The notes under the pieces were generated by a model. It ran no database searches. It saw nothing but the letters and a program-made list of their open reading frames with translations, and was not told where the DNA came from. Position numbers and translations under genes: made by a program. Below are positions 17,353 to 23,144 of a DNA stretch of 23,144 bases, piece after piece. The DNA comes from a virus. Position 1 is the first letter of the stretch, and every line of letters begins with the position of its first letter. The stretch is taken from positions 1 through 23,144 of IMG/VR virus record IMGVR_UViG_3300042554_001880; one strand, written 5' to 3'.

Positions 17353-17842
17353 GGGCAATCTCGGCTTCACGGCGTTTTACCAGACCGGGCAGGACTTTGC
17401 CACCACCCATCGTCCACTGGCGGAAGGCGTCTGCCGCCCCGCTCCAGTCATCCCGATTGGCTCGCATCCTGATCTGGCTGCGCTGCAAGTTGCCTAGCCC
17501 CGCATTGAAGGCAAAACTGACCAGAGCGTCAAAGCTGCCTTGACGCCCAGGTACACCGGGAACAAGTCGAAGAACACCACGTTCAAAAGTGACGACGTCA
17601 GCGTGGAATAGTTCGTCGATCTCCGTCTTAGTCCAGACACGGCTGTCCTCCGGCTTCAAAAGGAACTCAGAGCGCAGCATCCCGGTATAGCCTTCCTTGC
17701 GGATGACCGGGAGCCTGATCTGCTCTTGGTACAGGACGTGGCCGTAGCCAATCGTCCAGATTTGGGCAGGGCAAAGGTAGGGTTTACTCCTAAATCCCTC
17801 ATACTTGTGCATGAGGTCTTCGCCCGCCTTGCTCAGTTTCAC
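17339..17842 (-). CDS. endolysin, T4-type/GH24 lysozyme (muramidase), 167 aa
   Basis: This enzyme would cut the beta-1,4 bond between N-acetylmuramic acid and N-acetylglucosamine in peptidoglycan at the end of infection. The catalytic region is YEGFRSKPYLCPAQIWTIGY (14-33) followed by GH. It has E15, C24 and T30 in the Glu-x8-Asp/Cys-x5-Thr spacing of the family, with Cys in the usual Asp position. Downstream family features are the SFDALVSFAFNAGLG segment and a C-terminal LPGLVKRREAE. Its length is normal for single-domain endolysins. There is no clear signal or SAR peptide, so release through the holin encoded just upstream is expected. The start is GTG, overlapping the holin stop (GTGA), with GGAG six bases upstream. 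Confidence 0.93.
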   Translation of the reverse strand: MKLSKAGEDLMHKYEGFRSKPYLCPAQIWTIGYGHVLYQEQIRLPVIRKEGYTGMLRSEFLLKPEDSRVWTKTEIDELFHADVVTFERGVLRLVPGVPGRQGSFDALVSFAFNAGLGNLQRSQIRMRANRDDWSGAADAFRQWTMGGGKVLPGLVKRREAEIALFLS

Positions 17843-18342
17843 TTCTTACTCCACTGGCGAGAACCGAACCAGTAGCCGATGATGCCCCCGAGGATCGCCA
17901 TCTCGTCGGCAGAGAAGATCAGGTCCGAATACTTGATGATGTCGTCCATGCTCTGAATCAGATTCGGGTGGTTCCACAGATACCACGCCATGAAGGCGTT
18001 GATGGCTACCAACTCGAAGACGAAGATGTAGGTAACCGTAGGTCGGACGGTGCCGGTGTAATTCACCACCCATCGAGAAGCCTTGTCCATGATCTTCTGG
18101 TCGTGCGCCAGAGCCGCCTCGGTCATCCGGGCGTCTGTTTCCATCGCCACCTGCTCGGTGCGAATCTCCTCCATCCGAGCCTGGGCGGCAAATCCTGCTG
18201 CGGCCAACTGGAGTTCCCGCTCGGTCTGCACCTGAGCCAGACGCAGTTCATGGGCTTGGTCTGCCTTGTTCTGGAAGTATTCGAGCAATTTGGGCAGGCC
18301 CGAGAGCAGCAAGCCCCCGAGAGTGGAAAGAAGCGACAGCAT
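17839..18342 (-). CDS. 3-TM holin (gene-transfer-agent holin-like family), 167 aa
   Basis: A hydrophobic segment at about 3-20 is followed by a charged, coiled-coil-like stretch (25-88). A transmembrane helix at about 98-122 comes after the TVRPTVTYIFVFEL motif. The C-terminus has a helix ending AILGGIIGYWFGSRQWSKK. The 'RP..TY.F' motif plus the 'GGI.G(Y/F)WFGSR' ending is typical of the 3-TM holin family described in gene-transfer agents and many phages. The protein would form holes in the inner membrane that let the lysozyme out. ATG 18342 has AGGAG six to seven bases upstream. The gene immediately precedes and overlaps the lysozyme gene, forming a lysis cassette. Confidence 0.82.
   Translation of the reverse strand: MLSLLSTLGGLLLSGLPKLLEYFQNKADQAHELRLAQVQTERELQLAAAGFAAQARMEEIRTEQVAMETDARMTEAALAHDQKIMDKASRWVVNYTGTVRPTVTYIFVFELVAINAFMAWYLWNHPNLIQSMDDIIKYSDLIFSADEMAILGGIIGYWFGSRQWSKK
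17849..17852 (-). promoter_or_regulatory. Shine-Dalgarno GGAG supporting the lysozyme GTG start
   Basis: GGAG lies six bases upstream of GTG 17842 within the last codons of the holin gene. No ATG in a suitable position competes, so the non-standard GTG start is well supported. Confidence 0.75.
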
Positions 18343-18343
18343 C

Positions 18344-18820
18344 TCAGGCTCCTAGAGCAAAGAAAAACAGAAGCACCCCAACCGCCCCCACGCCGATGGA
18401 GGCGTAGAACAGGCTCAGAGTGACGGCCAGGATGGCGGCAGAGGACAGGACGATGGCCAGTTGCAGCGCCATGCCGGAGTAAGAGTAGTAGGAAGACTTG
18501 GCCTTGGCAGCGTCGCGTTTGGCTTCAGCAGCACGGGCCTTCTCCATGATCTCGTCCATGTCGGCGCGTTGCTTGACTGCCTTCTGCTCGTTGTTGGTGA
18601 CCTCGTAGATAGTCGCCCGGACATTCTTGGCCTGATACCACGCCCACAGGTTGTTCGACTCTATGGTTCCATTGAGAACCGCAGATGAGTTCCGTCCGGC
18701 AAAGTAATTTGTAACAGCAAGGAGTAGAGCAAGCAGGCTAATAGAAACCGCAGCAAGAGCCTTGACATGGGCCTCCCTCTCTGAACGGCTTGCGCCTTCC
18801 GGCGGCTTCCTGAAACTCAT
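18344..18820 (-). CDS. DUF4337-like membrane protein, 158 aa
   Basis: One transmembrane helix is predicted at about 21-41 and a pair at about 117-139 and 141-157. Between them is a charged helical region containing NNLWAWYQAKNVRATIYE (56-73), the hallmark of the DUF4337 family. The function of that family is unknown; bacterial members are membrane proteins with the same arrangement. The stop is one base before the holin ATG, and the start overlaps the stop of the upstream gene (ATGA), with AAGG seven bases away. The lysis-cassette position suggests a role in lysis or lysis timing, but nothing in the sequence proves it. It does not look like a spanin, because it has C-terminal membrane helices and no lipobox. 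Confidence 0.7.
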   Translation of the reverse strand: MSFRKPPEGASRSEREAHVKALAAVSISLLALLLAVTNYFAGRNSSAVLNGTIESNNLWAWYQAKNVRATIYEVTNNEQKAVKQRADMDEIMEKARAAEAKRDAAKAKSSYYSYSGMALQLAIVLSSAAILAVTLSLFYASIGVGAVGVLLFFFALGA

Positions 18821-19311
18821 TGCTGTACCTTGTCGAGTAAGTAGTAACCCACCCCAATCAGGGCGACTGCCACGAAGGCAATTGCTGCGCCGTACTTGGC
18901 GTTGAGCATGAACTCCTGCTGCCGCAGGCGGTGCTCACGCTCCTTCTTCTCGCGCTCCTTCTTCAGCCGGATGCGCTCCATGATCATCTCGTTGTACACG
19001 TTTTCACCGTAGTGAGCGATGATCAGAATCTTCAGTTCGTACTCCTGCTTGATCAGCGCCTGCTTGTGCATCGTGATCTGCAAGGCTTCCTGCTCAATGC
19101 TGTCGTCATGCAGCAGCCGCTTAAAGACTGAGGGCTTCTTGTTGGCCTTGTCGTTGGCTAGGCGGTTGAAGTCCCCGAAAGCGCCGTACCACTTGCCGAT
19201 CTGACCGGCAACATCTTGGATCTCGCGGCCCGTGGCGACGAGTTTCTTAACGGCCCCAAACGCGGCATTCGCTGCTGAGACTGCCGCAAGAATGCCGGTT
19301 ATGGGCTCCAT
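18817..19311 (-). CDS. phage protein with coiled coil and C-terminal transmembrane helix, 164 aa, unknown function
   Basis: The N-terminus is an amphipathic, Ala-rich segment (AAVSAANAAFGAVKKLV) leading to GREIQDVAGQIGKWYGAFGD and PSVFKRLLHDDSIEQEALQI (60-79). Related small proteins with 'GQIGKW' and 'SIEQEAL' motifs occur in many marine and freshwater phages. Residues 111-132 are almost all charged (RIRLKKEREKKEREHRLRQQ), and a transmembrane helix lies at about 140-159. There is no enzyme motif or signal peptide. The ATG has no clear SD; the upstream stop is four bases away, so coupling is likely. Its neighbours are a tail assembly chaperone and membrane/lysis genes, so a membrane-associated lysis accessory or a virion component are both possible. 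Confidence 0.68.
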   Translation of the reverse strand: MEPITGILAAVSAANAAFGAVKKLVATGREIQDVAGQIGKWYGAFGDFNRLANDKANKKPSVFKRLLHDDSIEQEALQITMHKQALIKQEYELKILIIAHYGENVYNEMIMERIRLKKEREKKEREHRLRQQEFMLNAKYGAAIAFVAVALIGVGYYLLDKVQQ

Positions 19312-19314
19312 AAA

Positions 19315-19824
19315 TTAGGGCTGGTCAGGCCAGTTGACGGTCCAGGGGAACCCAGCCTGCCCAGGCACATCCCGCAAGGCTTGGCGGTACGTTGCCCATA
19401 CAGCCTTGTCCACGGGGGAGTCTGCCAATTGGGTCCAGTCGCAGTCGGCAAGTTTCTGGTTGCGCTGCTCGCGTACACGCTGCGCCTGCTCCGCATCTTT
19501 CTGGGCCTTGTACGCTGCTTCATTCTCGGCGGCAGTCGTGACCTTGCCGTCTTCGTCCGTGGTGTCGGTGAAGATCGGGCCGAGCACATACTTGGTGTGC
19601 CATTTGCCGCCAATCTGCTCGACGCCCTGGCGCATGGAGAACTGATAGACCGTCCCGCCGGTAGCCTGTGGGCCCTCAAACACCACATCTGCCCCATGCG
19701 CGTCCAACCATTCCTCGGTCTGGGGCAACACAGTGATCAATTCACTGGGATTCTGGTTGAGGAGCAGTTCACGGAACTCACTCCAAAACATCACTTGGCC
19801 CGTGGCCCGGATTCTGATTTCCAT
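19315..19824 (-). CDS. phage tail assembly chaperone (Phage_tail_APC-like), 169 aa
   Basis: The C-terminal ~50 residues (RNQKLADCDWTQLADSPVDK followed by AVWATYRQALRDVPGQAGFP and WTVNWP) match the phage tail assembly chaperone family: an 'R..kL..cDWTqL.D.pvd...W..YRqaLRD' helix pair ending in a 'FP' and 'WP' motif. This domain normally sits beside tail-fibre genes and helps fibres fold or assemble. The N-terminal part (1-85) is a small beta-rich segment beginning MEIRIRATGQVMFWSEFREL, also usual for the group. A strong AAGGAG precedes the ATG and overlaps the stop of the adjacent fibre-like gene, tying its translation to the probable client. It is not a frameshifted tape-measure chaperone. 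Confidence 0.85.
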   Translation of the reverse strand: MEIRIRATGQVMFWSEFRELLLNQNPSELITVLPQTEEWLDAHGADVVFEGPQATGGTVYQFSMRQGVEQIGGKWHTKYVLGPIFTDTTDEDGKVTTAAENEAAYKAQKDAEQAQRVREQRNQKLADCDWTQLADSPVDKAVWATYRQALRDVPGQAGFPWTVNWPDQP

Positions 19825-19833
19825 GATTGCTCC

Positions 19834-21924
19834 TTATGCGATGGCAAGGAAGATGTATGTGCCGCCGTTTGCGTTCAACCCCGCTGGGGCTGCTGCGGTG
19901 ACTTGGAACCCCACACTGGTGGTGTCAACGTAGTTGGTGCCCGTAGTTTCCGAAGCGGACGAGTTCAAGATCAGGTAGGGATCATCGCTGCTGCTGATGC
20001 CGCGTGCGCTGTCGTACAACCACCAATCACCCGCGCTGTCCGTGCGCTTAATCAAAACGAACCGAGTGCCGCCTGTGAAGCCGCAGTTGACAGTCTGTAA
20101 CGCGCCAGTGCCGGTGTATGAGCCTACCTTGCTTACACCGGCGACGGTGGCAAAAAGATAGGCAACAAACGTATACGAACTGCTGTTCACGCCGTCAGCC
20201 GTACTTACCGTAAACACACTAGACGTTGGCGTTGTGTTGTTCCAAAACTGGGATGCAGTTATAGGCGCTTGGTCATTGTTTAAAGTTACAGCCCGGGTAT
20301 TACCGAGCGAAGAATGATAGGTAATCCAACTCTCGAAACCGGTGCGCGCCTTCACAATCATCATTTCAGGCACAGCACCCAAATTGTGCGACAGGGTTCT
20401 ATTGGCGCCGTTCCCTGTATAGCAAACCTCATCAAAAAAACCTGGGGCTCGGCGGAATGCCCAAGCGCCGTATCTTCCGGTACTGTTCAGGATCCCTGTT
20501 ACCGATACAGTGGTATTGGACTGGAAAGACGCTGATGGCTGATATGTGCCAGAGTCTTCGACGTTAGTTGAGTTGATCCTAAGGCGTCGGTTTACGCCAC
20601 GCAGCCTGTCCAAGTCCATGCGGTCGCCATTGAACTGGGTTTCTGACGCCCACAACATGTCTACCGGGAAATTTGTCGTAAGCGTTGTGGTGCCGCCAGA
20701 ACCGCCGCCGTTGTACTGGAACGGACTAAACACGCTCGTCCCCGTCGTCGGGGTTTTCATAGGGCCGCGACGGATGGCCATATAGACATGGATTCCTGCC
20801 CCACTATTCTGCTGCCACTGAAAACCGGTTGACGTTGGTCCCCAAACTATATTCCACGTGCTTTCAGCATTTGTTGAATTTGGTCTTAAAACAGATGTCG
20901 TGGTTGCCGGAGATGCGACGAACCCACGCATAGAGTCTGCTAATTGCCAGTTACCGGCATTGACCACCGACTTTACAAGTACCAGTTGCGGCTCATAGCC
21001 AAGCGTCACATCTAGATTTGTGCCGCTGCCGTCATCGGAAAAAAGGCCGCAGGTAATTACATTATCCACGCCTGTCGGACCAAAACCACCGGAGTTATTG
21101 CCAAAAATATAGGCAACATAAGTGCCCCCGCTTGCATTAACATCAGTAACCGAACTTGTGTCAATGGACTGATAGACTGTAAACGTCGTGGCGTTCGCAC
21201 CGCCAACGTATCCATTCCCGGCGGCGCCTGGGGTTGCCGCACTGGAGTTAAAGTCTAGAACTGCGCCACCATTTGTCCAAAATGTTTTCCAAGTCCCCGT
21301 TGTGTCCGTGCGCTTCACTATAATAAGGCCGGGAGTGCTGGTAAGGGCATGAGAAATAGCCCTCGTCCCTGTTCCGTCTCCCGTATACGTCACCACATCA
21401 AAGAACTTTGGCTGCTTGCGGAATGTCCATGAGACGTAGGTCTGCCCATTTTGATTGACGTTGGCATTATTCCCAATAGTAAAACCAGTCGATGTAAATC
21501 CCGTAATATCATTTATGCCTGGGCCTGATTGAGCGGCAGTACTGTTTGAATATATGATATTACCACCGCCCCGAGCCGTATCTGCAAAAGGATTATCCGA
21601 GGAGAGACTCCTGGATTTAACCCAAACAAGCCCGCCGCTACCGGTCAGATTAATTCCGTTGGTTATGGTTTGTGTGCCGCCCGCACCAGTGTATAGCCAC
21701 GTCGAGAATATTTCCTCGATATATACCGGGATGTAATTGGACGTGCCGTAGAAATTTTGAATGGAGATCGTTCCGCTGCTGGGCACTGCACCATACGTAC
21801 CACTGGTGCCCGCAGGAACCAACCCACCTCCGGCGTAATACTCGGACATTGCATGCGGAGTCGATCCGCCGAACTCACCGGCAATATCGTTGATACTAAG
21901 AGGGCCAGATGAAGGCAGTGGCAT
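19834..21924 (-). CDS. fibre-like protein of six tandem ~95-residue units (DUF7483-like), 696 aa
   Basis: Residues 1-60 form a short head: SSGPLSINDIAGEFGG and then AVPSSGTISIQNFYG, the same 'SSG.ISI.(D/N)' theme twice. This is common at the start of phage appendage proteins. From residue 76 to the end, six units follow (about 76-173, 174-274, 289-385, 400-491, 497-592 and 598-696). Each has YTG.G near its start, an 'L...P..(I/M)(I/L)VK.R' strand, a central Trp and a closing aromatic 'Y..(A/W)(Y/F).F' strand. Unit five (YTGNGANRTLSHNLGAVPEM, then MIVKAR) is closest to the DUF7483-type repeats seen in phage tail proteins. The protein is probably a rigid spike or decoration that contacts the host. 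AAGGAG precedes the ATG. Confidence 0.78.
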   Translation of the reverse strand: MPLPSSGPLSINDIAGEFGGSTPHAMSEYYAGGGLVPAGTSGTYGAVPSSGTISIQNFYGTSNYIPVYIEEIFSTWLYTGAGGTQTITNGINLTGSGGLVWVKSRSLSSDNPFADTARGGGNIIYSNSTAAQSGPGINDITGFTSTGFTIGNNANVNQNGQTYVSWTFRKQPKFFDVVTYTGDGTGTRAISHALTSTPGLIIVKRTDTTGTWKTFWTNGGAVLDFNSSAATPGAAGNGYVGGANATTFTVYQSIDTSSVTDVNASGGTYVAYIFGNNSGGFGPTGVDNVITCGLFSDDGSGTNLDVTLGYEPQLVLVKSVVNAGNWQLADSMRGFVASPATTTSVLRPNSTNAESTWNIVWGPTSTGFQWQQNSGAGIHVYMAIRRGPMKTPTTGTSVFSPFQYNGGGSGGTTTLTTNFPVDMLWASETQFNGDRMDLDRLRGVNRRLRINSTNVEDSGTYQPSASFQSNTTVSVTGILNSTGRYGAWAFRRAPGFFDEVCYTGNGANRTLSHNLGAVPEMMIVKARTGFESWITYHSSLGNTRAVTLNNDQAPITASQFWNNTTPTSSVFTVSTADGVNSSSYTFVAYLFATVAGVSKVGSYTGTGALQTVNCGFTGGTRFVLIKRTDSAGDWWLYDSARGISSSDDPYLILNSSASETTGTNYVDTTSVGFQVTAAAPAGLNANGGTYIFLAIA
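19837..21699 (-). repeat. six-unit protein repeat array in the fibre-like gene
   Basis: The units are listed under the 696-residue protein. They are diverged (no obvious DNA identity), so this is an old protein-level repeat, not a recent duplication. Units two, five and six keep the 'TG.G' and 'VK.R / IKR' signatures best; units one, three and four are looser. A short spacer of about 15 residues lies before unit three and another before unit four. Confidence 0.7.
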
Positions 21925-21933
21925 TTCTACTCC

Positions 21934-23144
21934 TTACGGGGTGCCGTAGGCGGTGACGTTGTTCAAGCCGACCAGATTGCCGGTGCTGTCGATACTCAGC
22001 ACCGGGGTGCCGTTGTAACTGATCACCAGTTTAGTGCCAGACTGCGTCACAGTGAAGTTGGTCGTGGACAGCGAACCGGCAGACGTGGCAGTTGTTGCCG
22101 AGGTCGCGGATGTGGCGGTGGTGGCAGAAGTAGCGGTTGTGGCCGACGTAGCGGTCGCCGCGTTGCCGCTAATATTGATGCCCCAGGTGCCGCTTGCGCC
22201 TGTGCCGGTGGGAGATGGAACATCCGTTCCAATAACTAGCCCTAAATTAGTCCGCGCCCCAGACGCCGTAGTAGACCCAGTACCGCCGTTGGCCACGGCC
22301 AGCGTGCCGGTGAAACTGATGTTGGGCGTTGCCCCGCCAGATGAGGCCAAGGGCGCTGAAGCGGTGACCGAAGTGACCGTACCGCCTGAGCCAGAGGCAG
22401 ACAGCGTGCCGCCTGCAAAACTGATGCCCGATCCGATGGTGACGTTGCTGAATCCACCCGCGCCGTTGCCGTACAGAATAGACGTGCCGGACGTGGCCGG
22501 AGCGTAGTCAGTACCCGCCACAGCCGCAGTGAATGCGCTCGTCCCGCTGGCCTTGACGATGCCCGTCAGGGTGTTCACCCCCGTACCGCCGTTGGCCACA
22601 GGCAGGATGCCTGAAACTTGGGAGGTCAAGCTGACCGCAGACAGCGAGCCGCCGAGCGTGAGGGAGCCTGTGGAGGTTACCGTGCCGCTGAGCGTCAAGC
22701 CCTGCACCGTGCCGGTGCCGGACACCGAAGTCACGCCGTCTGCCGTCGAGGTGGCGACCGTTACGAAGTCGGTACCAGTCCAGGCCACAAGCGCCCGAGC
22801 ACCCGCAGCGACAGAAGTGCCAGTGGTGGCAGAACCCTTGACGACAACCGCCGCATCCGACTGGTTGTGGACGATGTAGGCTTTGCTGGTGCTGGGAGCG
22901 ATGATGTTCCGCGTGACACCCGGCGAGCCAGTAGGGACGAGGATCGCGCACCGCGCCTGATTGACAGCCCCGGAGCCGGTGGTGGTCAGGGTCCAATCGC
23001 CAGAGGCGACCGATTGAGTGGCCGTCGCAGCAATGGAGTCTTCGACCAACTCCGTGATGCTGTTGTTGACCGTAGTCCCCCAGGTGCCGTCGAGTTCGCC
23101 CTCGACTGGAAGAGCAAACCCGAGCAGTGAGGTGTACGCGGTGG
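21934..23144 (-). CDS. tail fibre protein, 5' end outside the window
   Basis: The frame stays open to the right edge and translates there as ...TAYTSLLGFALPVEGELDGT then WGTTVNNSITELVEDSIAAT. This is the standard head of many phage tail fibres ('LPv.GeldGTWG..vN..I'). The TTG near 23049 is therefore not the start. Two ANGGTG motifs (ILPVANGGTGVNTLTG and LAVANGGTGSTTASGARTNL) are typical of repeating fibre shaft proteins. They are followed by SGNAATAT and a TATSAT repeat. The C-terminus (GTKLVISYNGTPVLSIDSTG) is a short beta domain with no recognisable autochaperone. The gene lies 9 bases upstream of the 696-residue fibre-like gene, so both may belong to one appendage. Confidence 0.85.
   Translation of the reverse strand, partial: TAYTSLLGFALPVEGELDGTWGTTVNNSITELVEDSIAATATQSVASGDWTLTTTGSGAVNQARCAILVPTGSPGVTRNIIAPSTSKAYIVHNQSDAAVVVKGSATTGTSVAAGARALVAWTGTDFVTVATSTADGVTSVSGTGTVQGLTLSGTVTSTGSLTLGGSLSAVSLTSQVSGILPVANGGTGVNTLTGIVKASGTSAFTAAVAGTDYAPATSGTSILYGNGAGGFSNVTIGSGISFAGGTLSASGSGGTVTSVTASAPLASSGGATPNISFTGTLAVANGGTGSTTASGARTNLGLVIGTDVPSPTGTGASGTWGINISGNAATATSATTATSATTATSATSATTATSAGSLSTTNFTVTQSGTKLVISYNGTPVLSIDSTGNLVGLNNVTAYGTP
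22081..22164 (-). repeat. 18-bp-period imperfect repeat encoding TATSAT hexapeptides in the tail fibre
   Basis: On the coding strand the codons read TATSAT, TATSAT, TATSATSAT, TATSA, with mostly third-base differences between units. Protein identity is kept while DNA differs, so it is an older, selected repeat. This Ala/Thr/Ser motif follows SGNAATAT, as in many fibre shaft linkers. Confidence 0.75.

Noticed and set aside
23047-23049. TTG as the start of the tail fibre gene
   Set aside because: Upstream codons in the same frame encode a recognisable fibre head (ALPVEGELDGTWG), so the start is beyond the right edge.
1-23144. CRISPR arrays, tRNA genes, insertion sequences, integrase or attachment sites
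   Set aside because: No spaced direct repeats, cloverleaf-like segments, transposase or recombinase motifs were seen. The repeats present are all inside coding sequence.

Overview
The window looks like a stretch of the late (structural and lysis) region of a tailed double-stranded DNA bacteriophage, probably with a short, podovirus-like tail. I see no tape-measure, sheath or baseplate genes. Instead there is a P22 gp10-like tail/stabilisation protein, several tail-fibre-type proteins, and four consecutive large Ala/Gln/Gly-rich proteins of the internal or ejection-protein type. The DNA is GC-rich with almost no intergenic space. A Gram-negative proteobacterial host and an aquatic source are plausible but inferred only from the resemblance of these families to environmental phages. 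Nothing in the window identifies the host.

Layout: from the right edge leftwards, everything down to position 1522 is on the minus strand and reads as one long operon. In transcription order it holds: a tail fibre cut by the right edge; a 696-residue fibre-like protein made of six tandem units; a tail assembly chaperone; a one-TM coiled-coil protein; a DUF4337-like membrane protein; a 3-TM holin; a GH24 lysozyme; the gp10-like protein; a 458-residue structural protein; then 998-, 484- and ~535-residue internal-virion-type proteins; and last a 2130-residue protein with an HELVGH metallopeptidase-like motif and an LPD38-like C-terminus. Genes are joined by 4-base stop/start overlaps (15494-15497, 17839-17842, 18817-18820) or by stops sitting in the next Shine-Dalgarno sequence, so translation is probably coupled. 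The only gap that can hold a terminator or promoter is 7915-8002.

On the plus strand at the left edge is the 3' part of a DUF927-like primase/helicase-type ATPase (replication module), followed by a small overlapping gene. The replication and late modules converge and overlap by 83 bases at 1522-1604 with no visible terminator.

How the parts fit: the fibre genes and chaperone build the host-recognition apparatus. The lysis genes (holin, endolysin and neighbouring membrane proteins) sit inside the structural operon. The distal genes probably encode proteins packaged in the head and delivered with the DNA. The most interesting items are the giant metallopeptidase-bearing protein, the GG(I/V)-type motifs shared by the three genes upstream of it, the helical repeats and hexanucleotide microsatellite in the 998-residue protein, the six-unit fibre, and a hairpin that would hide the gp10-like gene's ribosome-binding site until the lysozyme gene is translated. 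Both edge genes are truncated by the window.
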